Positions 7,598-17,400 of a DNA stretch of 64,000 nt are shown here, piece by piece. A program made the position numbers and the translations under genes. Every line of letters begins with the position of its first letter. The first letter of the stretch is position 1. The stretch comes from Acidicapsa ligni (GTDB lineage: Bacteria > Acidobacteriota > Terriglobia > Terriglobales > Acidobacteriaceae): contig NZ_JAGSYG010000001.1 in assembly GCF_025685655.1 (NCBI RefSeq), forward strand, positions 1,488,001 to 1,552,000. Direction: 5' to 3'. A model generated the notes under the pieces. That model worked only from the letters and a program-made list of their open reading frames with translations. It did no database searches and was not told the DNA's origin.

Positions 7598-9043
7598 ATG
7601 TCAGACATCCCTGTCAGGAAAAGCCCGAGGGTATCAGGCGCCCCCTTCGACGAAGGCACATTTCGCATAGAGACCGATTCGCTCGGAGAAGTGAAAGTCC
7701 CGATAACTCGCCTTTGGGGCGCGCAGACGCAGCGATCCCTGGAGCACTTTTCCATCGGAAATGACCTCATGCCAATCGAGGTTTATCGCGCTTACGGTTA
7801 CGTTAAGAAAGCCGCCGCGATAGTAAATCAGAGCCTCGGTTGTCTGCCGATCGCCAAAGCCCTACTGATAACACAAATCGCCGATGAGATTATCGCTGGT
7901 CGCCTGGATGAAGAATTTCCGCTCTATGTTTGGCAGACCGGATCAGGTACGCAGTCGAACATGAACGTAAATGAAGTCATTTCCAATCGCGCCAGTCAAA
8001 TCACGAACGAAATGCTCGGCTCAAAGACCCCACTGCATCCCAACGACGACGTGAACATGTCGCAATCGTCCAATGACACGTTTCCCACGGCCATGCACAT
8101 CGCCGCGGTGTTCGAGATCGAGGGCTATCTTCTCCCCCGCGTGGAGGCCCTTGTCTCAGTCATCGAAGCGAGATCCACAGAGTGGCAGTCAATCATCAAG
8201 ATCGGACGAACTCACCTGCAGGATGCGGTCCCATTGTCGGTAGGACAGGAGTGGTCCGGGTACGCCGCACAGATGTGGGATGCAATTGCAGTCCTCAAAT
8301 CCTCCCTCGGCGGTTTGTACCGACTCGCCGCCGGCGGTACAGCGGTCGGCACCGGGCTGAACGCCCCGGCTGGATTCGGGGAGGCAATTGCACAGGAGAT
8401 TGCCTCGCTAACCGGATTTCCTTTTGTCACCGCACCCAACAAGTTTGCGGCACAGGCCTCCTCGGATGCGGTTGTCGCCGCACATGCTGGTCTACGGGGA
8501 TTGGCAGTTTGTCTGATGAAAATAGCTAACGATATGCGCTGGCTTGCCTCAGGACCGCGCTGTGGATTGGGAGAGTTGATTCTGCCGGAAAACGAACCAG
8601 GATCGTCGATCATGCCGGGGAAGGTGAATCCAACGCAGTGTGAGGCGATCGTCATGGTCGCAATTCAGGTGATCGGGAACGACACGGCGGTGGCTTTTGC
8701 CGGATCCCAGGGCAACTTTGAACTCAACACGATGAGGCCCCTCATCATCAATAATTTTCTCCATTCGGCACGAATTCTCGCGGACGGATGTGAAAAGTTC
8801 CGGGTTCATTCCGTTGAGGGTACGCAGGTCAACTTAACCAGGGTGAATGAACACCTCAATAATTCGCTCATGTTGGTGACCGCCCTGAGCCCGGTCATTG
8901 GCTACGATAAGGCATCCCAGATTGCCCACAGAGCGATGAGTGAGGGGGTGACTCTGCGGCAGGCCGCAATTTCCAGCGGTTTGATCGAGGAGGCCACTTT
9001 CGATCAGGTTCTCGATCCCCGGAAGATGATCGGGGCTGAGTGA
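7598..9043 (+). CDS. fumC: class II fumarate hydratase, copy 1 (481 aa)
   Basis: Fumarase C converts fumarate and water to (S)-malate in the citric acid cycle, in the cytoplasm, without an iron-sulfur cluster. Clear family motifs are WGAQTQRSLEHFSIG near residue 44, GSGTQSNMNVNEV (~118), the HPNDDVNMSQSSND active-site region (~148), GRTHLQDAVP and the fumarase/aspartase signature GSSIMPGKVNPTQCEA (~335). The start follows AAAGGAG. An N-terminal extension of about 25 residues precedes the usual start of the fold, as in the second copy at 56965. The two copies look highly similar over their whole length. It lies upstream of a stress-protein gene on the same strand. Confidence 0.95.
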   Translation: MSDIPVRKSPRVSGAPFDEGTFRIETDSLGEVKVPITRLWGAQTQRSLEHFSIGNDLMPIEVYRAYGYVKKAAAIVNQSLGCLPIAKALLITQIADEIIAGRLDEEFPLYVWQTGSGTQSNMNVNEVISNRASQITNEMLGSKTPLHPNDDVNMSQSSNDTFPTAMHIAAVFEIEGYLLPRVEALVSVIEARSTEWQSIIKIGRTHLQDAVPLSVGQEWSGYAAQMWDAIAVLKSSLGGLYRLAAGGTAVGTGLNAPAGFGEAIAQEIASLTGFPFVTAPNKFAAQASSDAVVAAHAGLRGLAVCLMKIANDMRWLASGPRCGLGELILPENEPGSSIMPGKVNPTQCEAIVMVAIQVIGNDTAVAFAGSQGNFELNTMRPLIINNFLHSARILADGCEKFRVHSVEGTQVNLTRVNEHLNNSLMLVTALSPVIGYDKASQIAHRAMSEGVTLRQAAISSGLIEEATFDQVLDPRKMIGAE

Positions 9044-9123
9044 TGCACCCTGATTCGGTCTGGCCCGGGGGTACCATTAGATCGCTTGCCAACACTCTCG
9101 TTCCAAGATGCTGAGGCCACAAG

Positions 9124-9570
9124 ATGGATCAAGCAGTTGCCACTGAGACTTTCCGGAAGATCCTTATTGCAGATGATGGTACGCCATGGGGCGCACGGGC
9201 AACAGAATTGGGCTTGGGTCTTGCAGCGAAGCTTGAGGCAAGCGTTGTCATGTTGGGCATCGTCGAGCCACCCAACATACAGGCGGCAGGAGAGGGATTG
9301 CCGGTCGAAGATCCCTCAAACCGGCGACGACGGATTGAGAAACGGCTCTACGAGTGCATCCGTTCAGGAGGGTTACTCGGGCTTGAAATGACGACCGAAA
9401 TGGTCGAAGGCTGGGCTGAGAAGCAGATCCGCCTGCGCGCTCGCGAGAATCACGTAGACCTGATCGTGATTGGAGGGCCACCTCGTAACTGGATCCAGAG
9501 ATGGTTTACGAGTTCCGTCGCAGAAACCCTGGCACGCCGTACAGGATGTTCCGTGTTGTCCGCCCAGTAG
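9124..9570 (+). CDS. universal stress protein UspA family (148 aa)
   Basis: Small alpha/beta nucleotide-binding fold of the universal stress family. It starts FRKILIADDGTPWGARATELGLGLAAKL, the typical first strand and helix, and ends DLIVIGGPPRNWIQRWFTSSVAETLARRTGCSVLSA. The ATP-binding version of this last part reads G-x2-G-x9-G-(S/T); here only the first glycines and the final S-S-V survive, so it may not bind ATP, or may do so differently. Start ATG after GAGGCC. Such proteins are cytoplasmic and rise during starvation or redox stress. It follows fumC by 80 bp and precedes a likely terminator. Confidence 0.82.
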   Translation: MDQAVATETFRKILIADDGTPWGARATELGLGLAAKLEASVVMLGIVEPPNIQAAGEGLPVEDPSNRRRRIEKRLYECIRSGGLLGLEMTTEMVEGWAEKQIRLRARENHVDLIVIGGPPRNWIQRWFTSSVAETLARRTGCSVLSAQ

Positions 9571-9881
9571 TTCCAAGCTGGAACGAGGTGTCCTTTGCGG
9601 TCCTCTCTTTTTTGAACCGAACATCGGTATTTGATTCGATTCCCCGGAAGCGACGGCGAAACGCGACAGATAATTTGCTACAATCGAGACTACAAGGCAG
9701 TGACAGTGCCGCGAGAGTCAGCTCCTGTGTGTCAAATTCAGAAACCCCTTACTGGACGTTTACTGGATGTTTCCTCCGGAAATTGGTTATATCCAATGGA
9801 AAGAGGAGAAGCAGGAGAAAGTATGGGAATTCCGGTTGACCAGTGTTTTCAATGATTTAGATAACTGGTTGAAAACAAAGC
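9571..9881 (+). other. intergenic region between uspA-like gene and tRNA-Val
   Basis: This stretch holds the uspA terminator (9585-9613) and a TACAAT box near 9675 that could be a -10 element. It ends with an 8-bp inverted repeat GTTTTCAA/TTGAAAAC (~9845-9877) just before the tRNA. No protein-coding frame looks real. Confidence 0.35.
9585..9613 (+). terminator. probable rho-independent terminator of the uspA-like gene
   Basis: GAGG...CC and GG...CCTC form an imperfect stem, followed directly by TCTTTTTTG, the best T-tract in the area. A second small perfect hairpin (GTTCCA-AGC-TGGAAC) lies just before it, right after the stop codon. Confidence 0.5.
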
Positions 9882-9958
9882 AGGCGCGTAGCTCAGTTGG
9901 TTAGAGCGCTACCTTGACACGGTAGAGGTCAGGAGTTCGAGTCTCCTCGTGCCTACCA
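9882..9958 (+). tRNA. tRNA-Val (anticodon GAC)
   Basis: A full cloverleaf can be drawn. The acceptor stem AGGCGCG pairs with CGTGCCT (one G-U). D arm GCTC/GAGC. Anticodon arm CTACC-TTGACAC-GGTAG with anticodon GAC, reading valine codon GUC. T arm AGGAG-TTCGAGT-CTCCT. The discriminator A is followed by an encoded CCA. No duplicated 3' end was noticed downstream, so no integration event at this tRNA is evident. Confidence 0.96.
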
Positions 9959-10131
9959 TATTTTCAATAACTTACAGCAAGTGCTTCTGATTGATTGGCG
10001 TCATGTAGGTGACAAGTCCTTAGAACTCTACTGGAACTCTCCTCTTTTTTGCCGACATCATGTATCCAGCATTAAGTAGATAGCCCCCACCATTTTCTTC
10101 ACGCTTTGCGGAAACTCCGGCGGCTGCTCAA

Positions 10132-12234
10132 TCATGGCAGCACCTTTCGCCGGGCGATGGCTGTGAACCATATGCTCCGGCCGCAATCGGTCCCGTAGAG
10201 CAAAGTCTTTGAATCGCTCGCCCAGGATGGCTGAATCTGATTGCACGGTACATCCGCGATCCGCCGCGTGGAGCCGTTGCTGTCGTCTCGCAGCCAAAGA
10301 TTCCAGACACCATGATTGAGATGGCTATAGGCCAACCATCGTCCGTCGGGCGAAAGAGCCGGAAAACGTGCGGTTGCGATGGTGATGGGTGCGTCCTTGT
10401 GCGTTGCATCCATCAGGAAGATCTTTGGAAGAGAGTCGCCCTCAACGGCCGATACTGCATAGTCCCCCTCGGAACGAAACGATGCCTCGTAGACGTTCCA
10501 CTGAAGAGGGGTCAACCGCGTCTCCGCACTGTTCGATTCAAACGTGGGGCGGAACATGAGCCGTCCTCGTCCATGATCGTCCTGTAGAAACGCGAGATCG
10601 TGCCCATCCGAAGAAATCATTGGCTCGCGCGCATTTTCGACCAGAGTTCGCGAGGGATTTTGAAGGTCTACAATTCGAGATCCCGAAACGGAAGCACGCT
10701 CGACCAAGGTGTGTCCGAAGCCGCTGGTAAACGAAAGATCGTCTTCCGCCGCATCAACACCAGAGTCTGCCTGAACTCCATTTCGTCCCTCCGTCATCAG
10801 CCGATATCCACCCGCAGTGAACGCGGCATAGCGAACCCCATCCACTGTAGATTGTGGCTCCGCGCTGAGAAAGCCTTGCGCCTGCAATGGCAGACGGTAT
10901 GCATACTCCTCACGCTCGGCACGTTCCACGCGAAGAGTCGAACGCGTGCTGAGAAGGACGGATGCAACCATAATCACCGCCCATGCATAGCGACTCCAGT
11001 CCCGATCCGGACTCTCCTGCTTACGTCGCCACAGTAGGGCATAAATTCCGAAGAGCACCGCCATCATCAGTGGCAGGCGAGGAACATACAGCAGAAGTGC
11101 AAGACCGGAAAGTTGCAGTGGAACTGGAAGCGGAAATCCAATGCCGAGATATGCAACGATCAGGCACGCGAGCCATGCATACCGCCTGTTCTGCAGAAGG
11201 ATGCTCGAGAGCACGCACACAGGAAATATCATGAGAACAAAATTGTAAGAAGCCGGGATCGTGGAGATGGCAAGTGCCGCAGTCAACAACGCAGACCATT
11301 CCAGCAGGATTTGGCGCTTGCTCTCATCCCCTTTGCGAATGAACAAAATAGCAGGCGCAAGCACAAGCATCTGCAGAGCAGGCGCAAGCAATGCGTAAAT
11401 CAATGGAGAATCGTGCCACGGATGGGGATTCAATTGGGGCTCAGAGAGAAAGAGACAATGAAGAACGCCGGAGATAGAGGGAGTCGTTGTATAAATGCCA
11501 AGCCCTTCTCCGCGCGTTACCCATGGCAGGATTTCCTCCAACCAGGTACGATTTGCATTGACTCCGAAGACCGCAATCGAGACAGCAATGGCGGAAAGAC
11601 CAGTGGCCGTAGCCGATGCCAGAGCTCGCCAATCCCTGCGCTGTAGAAAGAATACAAATAGCAGGAGCGGGAATATCTTGCAGGCCGCAGCGATCGCCAC
11701 CAGGACGCCAGCCAAAACTCGATATCCCCTCAGATAACTGAAGCACGCCGCAGTCAAGAGCAAGAGCAGAAAAATATAGAACTGCCCATACAGAAGATTG
11801 CGATACATGGGATAACTGAGGAGTATGACTAAGCTTATTCGCTGGTAGCTCAGTCTCGTCATTGACTGCAACATCCAGGCAATAGGAACAAGGAACACAA
11901 CGTTCAGAATTATCCAAATATGCTTTGCAACAAGCGGTTCCAGTTCTGCCACCGGCCACGCAGTCAGTGTTGAAAATGGTGTGATCGGAAGCAGCCCTAT
12001 GACACGGATATCGATACCGCGATGGTCTTTCTCGCGTTCGATCCATGGCCACTCGTACATGCGTGATGTGTCATAACCTTCATGCGCCAGCCGAGCCGCC
12101 GTGTAATAGTTCGGAAAATCTGTATTCAGCGTCCGCCATGTACGCGGAAGGCTGTGCACGCAAAAAAAGAGCACAGCAAAACAGAGGATGACGCGTTCAG
12201 CCCAGGAGACAGCACGAATCGATATGAGCGACAT
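10132..12234 (-). CDS. GT87-like membrane glycosyltransferase fused to PD40 beta-propeller (700 aa)
   Basis: The first ~420 residues hold about ten membrane helices with hallmarks of glycosyltransferase family 87 (DUF2029): an early periplasmic acid motif NTDFPNYYTAARLAHEG, then YPMYRNLLYGQFYIFLLLLL and AACKIFPLLLF. Members use polyprenyl-phosphate sugars to glycosylate lipids or glycans at the membrane. From about residue 440 the protein leaves the membrane and shows PD40/WD40-like repeats (ISSDGHDLAFLQDDHGR, LSPDGRWLAYSHLNHG, SWASDSKTLLYGTD), a TolB-type propeller expected in the periplasm. The fusion makes it longer than a plain GT87 (about 400). It stands alone, with tRNA on one side and a zinc-finger gene on the other. 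The domain order is seen directly; the substrate is unknown. Confidence 0.78.
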   Translation of the reverse strand: MSLISIRAVSWAERVILCFAVLFFCVHSLPRTWRTLNTDFPNYYTAARLAHEGYDTSRMYEWPWIEREKDHRGIDIRVIGLLPITPFSTLTAWPVAELEPLVAKHIWIILNVVFLVPIAWMLQSMTRLSYQRISLVILLSYPMYRNLLYGQFYIFLLLLLTAACFSYLRGYRVLAGVLVAIAAACKIFPLLLFVFFLQRRDWRALASATATGLSAIAVSIAVFGVNANRTWLEEILPWVTRGEGLGIYTTTPSISGVLHCLFLSEPQLNPHPWHDSPLIYALLAPALQMLVLAPAILFIRKGDESKRQILLEWSALLTAALAISTIPASYNFVLMIFPVCVLSSILLQNRRYAWLACLIVAYLGIGFPLPVPLQLSGLALLLYVPRLPLMMAVLFGIYALLWRRKQESPDRDWSRYAWAVIMVASVLLSTRSTLRVERAEREEYAYRLPLQAQGFLSAEPQSTVDGVRYAAFTAGGYRLMTEGRNGVQADSGVDAAEDDLSFTSGFGHTLVERASVSGSRIVDLQNPSRTLVENAREPMISSDGHDLAFLQDDHGRGRLMFRPTFESNSAETRLTPLQWNVYEASFRSEGDYAVSAVEGDSLPKIFLMDATHKDAPITIATARFPALSPDGRWLAYSHLNHGVWNLWLRDDSNGSTRRIADVPCNQIQPSWASDSKTLLYGTDCGRSIWFTAIARRKVLP

Positions 12235-12314
12235 GCCTTAGTGTAGTGGAGCTATGCTCGCTCAGTCGTCACTTAGTTATTAAAGAAGGGTAAGCGGCCC
12301 AATGCGTCACGCCA

Positions 12315-12584
12315 CTATTCCTCTATTTCAAGTTCCAGTTCATCGACATAGCACCAGGCCCAGCTTTCGCCCGGTTCGATCGAGCGCACGATGGGGTGCT
12401 TCGCCGCATGGAAGTGCTTGGTCGCGTGCTTGTTCTTGGAACTATCACAGCAGCCAACATGGCCGCAGTGCAGACACATGCGCAGATGAACCCAGGTATC
12501 GCCCATCTTCAGGCATTCTTCGCAGCCTTGTGTATTGGGGCTGACGTTACGAATCGTATGGAGGTGCGTGCATTGCTGAGTCAT
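12315..12584 (-). CDS. UBP-type zinc finger protein (89 aa)
   Basis: Small protein consisting of a single ZnF-UBP domain: cysteines and histidines in TQQCTHLHTI, GCEECLKMG, WVHLRMCLHCGHVGCCDSS, then HATKHFHAAKHPIVRSIEPGESWAWCYVDE, which is the classic end of the domain. In eukaryotes this fold binds the ubiquitin C-terminus; bacterial stand-alone copies are common in acidobacteria and actinobacteria, with no ubiquitin and unknown ligand. The ATG at 12584 was chosen because CCGGAGC precedes it; the longer frame to 12614 has no better site. Monocistronic. Confidence 0.85.
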   Translation of the reverse strand: MTQQCTHLHTIRNVSPNTQGCEECLKMGDTWVHLRMCLHCGHVGCCDSSKNKHATKHFHAAKHPIVRSIEPGESWAWCYVDELELEIEE

Positions 12585-12902
12585 CGTATGCTCCGGTCTA
12601 ACGAGTGAAAGCAATCCATAAGCGGAGACTCCGTAACGGGCGCGAGATCGTCGATAAGCGACTGCCTCATTTTGAAGGAAGGCATAGAGATCTCATTGTT
12701 ATGGAGCCAGACTGCGATTTCAAAGATAGTATTTTGTGCGCAGCCATGTATACGCAATTCCATGATGGTGGAACACTTCACGAGGAAATATTGCCGAAAC
12801 ATGGAATAGACCTCGAAGTTGGTGCACGGTAGATTCATTGACGTGCGACAGGAGCCAATTTCCCCGAAGAGCAATAAGTGGAAGTGTAAATAGGAGAAAA
12901 CT
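12585..12902 (+). other. intergenic region between zinc-finger and tautomerase genes
   Basis: Overlapping frames exist on both strands here (for example 12605-12832 on the plus strand), but neither shows a recognisable domain or a good start context. The stretch is probably divergent promoter DNA. Confidence 0.3.
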
Positions 12903-13337
12903 ATGCCAAAGGTTTTTATCAACTATCCAGAAGGGACATTTTCTGAGCATGCGCTTACCGCACTTGCAGAGGAAATCACAACAACTGGGCTGGAGTGCGA
13001 AAAGCTGCCAGACACACCTTACGTCCGAAGCAACATTTGGGTATATGCGAGAGGATATCCCGCAGAGAGGGTATTCCACGGCGGAAAACCAGGCGGAACG
13101 AAGGTCATTAGCCTGGAGGTGAATGTCGTTGAAGGAGCTTTGGATGCTGAGTCGAGGAAAGAGTTGATCGCACGCTTCACTGCCGTCGTAGGAAAGCACG
13201 CTGGCATTCCGCCACAGGAGCGTGTCCCCGTGTACATCGTCATCCGGGATGTTCCGCCTCATAGCTGGGGGATGTTTGGAAAGCCGATCACTCTTGAGTC
13301 TCTGCACAATCCACCCGCGGATGCAAAGCCTGTGTAG
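12903..13337 (+). CDS. tautomerase-superfamily protein (144 aa)
   Basis: Begins MPKVFINYPEG; Pro2 becomes the N-terminal catalytic proline once Met is removed, the hallmark of the 4-oxalocrotonate tautomerase superfamily. A second beta-alpha-beta unit is visible in VISLEVNVVEGALDAESRKELIARFTAVVGKHAGIPPQERVPVYIVIRDVPPHSWGMFGKP, so this is the longer two-unit form. Members isomerise keto-enol compounds or act on halogenated acids; the substrate is not predictable. The start follows TAGGAG. A strong terminator follows at 13406. Transcribed alone. Confidence 0.8.
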   Translation: MPKVFINYPEGTFSEHALTALAEEITTTGLECEKLPDTPYVRSNIWVYARGYPAERVFHGGKPGGTKVISLEVNVVEGALDAESRKELIARFTAVVGKHAGIPPQERVPVYIVIRDVPPHSWGMFGKPITLESLHNPPADAKPV

Positions 13338-13405
13338 TCGCTCGCCAAGTGGTCTCAAAAGATCCCGAATCTGCAGTGTCAAAAAGCGGTTCAGCGTTGA
13401 ACCTG

Positions 13406-13441
13406 GGATGCACGGCAAGCCTGCCATGCATCCTTTCTTTC
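13406..13441 (+). terminator. rho-independent terminator after the tautomerase gene
   Basis: GGATGCACGGCA and TGCCATGCATCC form a 12-bp stem with one C-A mismatch and the loop AGCC, followed by TTTCTTTC. It lies about 70 bp after the tautomerase stop. Confidence 0.75.
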
Positions 13442-13526
13442 ATTCCAAAAAACACGCGGAAAGACACCGCTTCGGTTGCTCCGTGCATCCAGCAACAATT
13501 TCCGAAGATAGTCTTGGCGGCAGCAT

Positions 13527-13550
13527 AAATACCCCTATTCAGGGGTATTT
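13527..13550 (+). promoter_or_regulatory. perfect palindrome upstream of NarL-type regulator gene
   Basis: AAATACCCCT-ATTC-AGGGGTATTT is a perfect 10-bp inverted repeat, centred about 76 bp before the regulator start at 13615. Each half contains TACCCCT, which fits the NarL/FixJ-class heptamer TACYYMT in inverted orientation, though with a 4-bp instead of the usual 2-bp gap. It may be the operator by which the regulator controls its own gene; a weak terminator is the alternative. Confidence 0.45.
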
Positions 13551-13614
13551 CTTCTACCACTCGACAGGGTATTCTGCATTCTGAAAAAGCGCAAAGAAAG
13601 AGCTTAAATGTCAT

Positions 13615-14253
13615 ATGCCAGTCACATCGCCAATCACATCGCGAATCAAGGTTCTCACCGTGGACGATCACCCGTTCCTCCGCGCGGGTATCGTCGCAGT
13701 CATTGACGAAGAGCAGGACATGGTGGTCGTCGCCGAGGCCTCGAACGGCTACGAGGCCATCGACATCTATCGAGCGCATACTCCGGATGTAACCCTGATG
13801 GATTTGCAACTGCCCGACTTAAGTGGCATCCAGGCTCTCATCGCAATCCGGAAGGAATTTCCAAACGCTCGCATCATTGTGTTAACCACATTTGAAGATG
13901 GTGCCCTCGCTTATCGTGCGCTCAAAGCTGGAGCTGCAGGCTATCTGCTAAAGAGCGGGATCCGTAAGGAACTGACTGACGCGATCCGCATAGTTCATAC
14001 CGGCCAGAAACACATACCTGTAGAAATCGCGACTGACCTGGCTGTACACATGCACCACGAAGATCTAACCGTGCGAGAGATCGAAGTGTTGAAAGCAGCC
14101 GCCAATGGCCGATCCAACAAGATGATTGCCTCGGAGCTTTTCATTTCAGAAGAGACGGTCAAGGTACACATGAAGAATATTCTGCACAAGCTCAATGCCT
14201 CGGATCGAACCCACGCATTCAGTCTTGCGACCATTCGGGGTTTCTTCATGTAA
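13615..14253 (+). CDS. NarL/FixJ-family response regulator (212 aa)
   Basis: Two-domain transcription factor. The receiver has the acidic pair D17-D18 (LTVDDHPFLRAG), phospho-acceptor D63 in DVTLMDLQLPDLSG, and K113 in GYLLKSG. The C-terminal LuxR helix-turn-helix runs from about 147 to 205 (LTVREIEVLKAAANGRSNKMIA, then SEETVKVHMKNILHKLNASDRTHA). All phosphorylation residues are intact. It precedes a propeller histidine kinase gene by 190 bp on the same strand, which is the likely partner kinase. A perfect palindrome lies upstream and may be its operator. Start ATG after AAAGAG. Confidence 0.93.
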   Translation: MPVTSPITSRIKVLTVDDHPFLRAGIVAVIDEEQDMVVVAEASNGYEAIDIYRAHTPDVTLMDLQLPDLSGIQALIAIRKEFPNARIIVLTTFEDGALAYRALKAGAAGYLLKSGIRKELTDAIRIVHTGQKHIPVEIATDLAVHMHHEDLTVREIEVLKAAANGRSNKMIASELFISEETVKVHMKNILHKLNASDRTHAFSLATIRGFFM

Positions 14254-14444
14254 GCATCGTCGAAACGAGCAAGGGAGAGGCTATCGGATGCAGGATGGTA
14301 TCTCGAACACGAACAATTCTTAACCTTGTGGATTTAAGAGAACGCTAAAAACTAACTTCATTGAGAGCTTCGATCAAAGATACCCGGTCGCTGTGCGATC
14401 TGGCTTGCTTCAGGTTTGAGCGTTTCGTCTGCTGGAGGCTCGGA

Positions 14445-17400
14445 ATGTCTGAAAGTGCAGTGATCGCGCGTGCGTCAGAGTTAGCGAATCAAGCAAAATC
14501 GATAGCGGTCCAATGGGCCCGATGGATGCGATGGGCCCAATGGACATTGCTGTTTCTGCTCACAGCCTCGCCATCATTTGCGCAATCGCACACTCTCGAG
14601 GTCTCGCAATACCTGCACACGTCATGGACTTCGCAGGAGGGTTTCTTTAAAGCTGGCATAAGTGCCATCAATTCCGTAGCACAAACCTCCGATGGATATC
14701 TCTGGATTGCGGGCAGTAGTGGTCTCCTTCGATTCGACGGCGTCCGCTTCGTCGAATGGAAACCTCCCGCTAACGATTCACTTCCACGCAGACCGCTCCA
14801 CCGCTTGCTGGGGTCGAGGGACGGCAGTCTCTGGATCAGTGGCATCGGGTTAGCGGAACTCAAGGCCAATGGCGAGTTTCGCAGATACCATCAACTCGAT
14901 AGCACGGAGGTAGAAGCACTATACGAGGATAAAGATGGCGGGATCTGGGCCGCCGGCGCAGGGCAGGCTTCTATATTGTGCCGCTTTTATCGTGGTGGCA
15001 GCCAATGCTTTCCCGCCAACAGCCCTCTTGGCACGTTTGCAGGGCCATTGCATGAGGATGAAAAAGGGCAATTATGGATTTGTACGAGTACTGGAATTTG
15101 GAAACTCCGTCCCGGTTCGCCACAAAAAGTTGCTTCGGTTTCAGGATTAACGAACGCGTATGCCTTTGACCAGGATGCGAACGGCACACTGGTTTTCACC
15201 ACAGGCGAGCACATGAATAGGATTACAGCCGACGGAAAGATTCAACCTTATCCAATAGAGATGAAATTCCCCCGGACGCTATTGAAGGACAGGGATGGCG
15301 ATCTATGGATTGGAACCGGCGGGCAAGGCATTGTTCACGTTCACGAAGGACGAGCGGATAGTTTCACCACGTCCGATGGATTGTCTTCTAACAGTGTCGT
15401 CTCTCTCTTCCAGGATAGGGAAGGCAATGTGTGGGCAGGTACCGGTCATGGGTTGGATAAATTTACCAAGCCTGCTGTCCCGAGTTTGACAAGCAAGCAG
15501 GGGCTCTCAATCGATTACGTCAATTCAGTTCTTACCGACCGTAAGGGCGTTACGTGGATAGGAACACGTGATGGGTTGTATCAGCTTGTCGGGGGACGCG
15601 CGGTCAAATCCACTGTCAAACTCCCCAGCGATCTTATTACCAGCCTCTTTGAGACTTCCAAAGGACGCATGCTTGTTGGGATCAATGATCCTCGAGGATT
15701 GGTATGGTTGGACGGAAGTAAGGCCTCGCATCTCCGTGTAACGACCGGGGAGAACGTCTTCGAAGTTGCGGAAGGCAAGGGCGGCGACCTATGGCTGGAA
15801 AGTGGTTCGTTAGGGCTGATGCATTTGAATGAGAAGGGAGATCAGGTCGAGGACTTCAAACGCAAGATAGGTGGAGACGCTCTCGCCTTCGATTCCAAAC
15901 GTGAGGGCGTCTGGGTTGCGTTTTCCGGCGGAGGACTAAGGCTTTATAAGGACGGGAAGATCGTAGAACGATATGGAACAAAAGCTGGGCTCGGAGAGGG
16001 AATTGTTCGCGACCCGCAGGTGGACGAGGATGGAGGAGTGTGGGCTGGCACACGGGTAGGGTTAGCGCACGTGCTACACGGGAAACTATCGATGCTGAAT
16101 CGCAAGAACGGCCTGCCATGCGATGCGGTGCATTGGATGCGACACGATCGAGATCACAATGTCTGGCTGTATACAGAATGCGGCCTCGTTGCCTTCCCTG
16201 AGAGCGAGCTTGTCTCCTGGATAGCGCAGCCCTCCCACACTGTGGCGATCACACATTATTTGATGAATACAGACGGCGTTGAAAGTGTTGCGTACAACGG
16301 ATGGTACACACCCCAGGCATCCATAACGAATGATGGGCGTATTGTATTCGCAACGACGGTAGGGCTAAGCATTCTGGATCCTCGCAGCTTGAATCAAAAT
16401 GCTTCGCCTCCGCCGGTTCACATCGAAGAGATCACCGCAGATGAACGAGACGTTAGCGGCAAAGGTCGCGTGTCGTTGCCTGTCAATGTACGAAGCGTTC
16501 GTATTGCCTTCACTGCGCTAAGTTTTGCTGCTCCCCGAAGAGTTCTCTTCCGCTACAAACTACAAAATTTCGACAAAGATTGGAGCTCGCCTGACCCGCT
16601 TCGTCAGGCAACTTACACAAACCTGCCTCCTGGCAAATACGAATTCAAAGTAATGGCGTGCAACAACGATGGCGTGTGGAACACGACCGGCGATACGCTC
16701 AGCTTTGCCATTCCACCAGCGTTCTATCAAACGATCTGGTTTAAAGTCGCCATTGTTGGCAGTGTTGCAGGCTTGCTGTGGGTCTTCTATCTCCTGCGAT
16801 TACGCAGCGCCACTGCAGCAGTTACCGCAAGACTGGGTGAGCGCCTTCAAGAGCGGGAACGCATCGCACGCGATCTGCATGACACTTTATTGCAGGATTT
16901 CCAGGCAGTCACTCTGCGCTTTCAAGTAGTGTCAACGCGATTGGAGAAAGAAGACCCACGTCGTCTCGCGTTGGAAGAAGGGCTTGATCATGCAGACCAG
17001 GTATTGGCGGAAGGGCGAAATCATATACGAGACATTCGAGCCGATACGAAGACTGGCGATGAGCTATCCGAATCCCTCACGCAGTATGGAAACGAACTTT
17101 CCCAGTTGAAGAAGATCTCTTTTTCGATGATTGTTAATGGCTCACCCTATCCGCTCGATCCAATCGTTCGCGATGAAATCCACCGAATCGGCCGCGAAGC
17201 GATTGGGAACTCATTCAAGCACTCGAACGGAACAAGAGTTGAAACTGTGATTAGCTATGGAGCCGATCAGCTTCAGATGAAGGTCTACGATGACGGCATC
17301 GGCCTCGATTCAAATCTCTTGAGCAGCGGTCGGCCAGGTCACTGGGGCATTCAAAATATGCGGGAACGTGCTCGCAAGATCGGCGCCAATTTCGAGTTTT

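Noticed and set aside
9882-10131. Integration site at tRNA-Val
   Set aside because: No integrase, no repeated tRNA 3' end and no foreign-looking genes nearby were found in the window.
12605-12832. Plus-strand 75-codon frame between the zinc-finger and tautomerase genes
   Set aside because: Overlaps a minus-strand frame of similar length; neither has a domain or convincing start.
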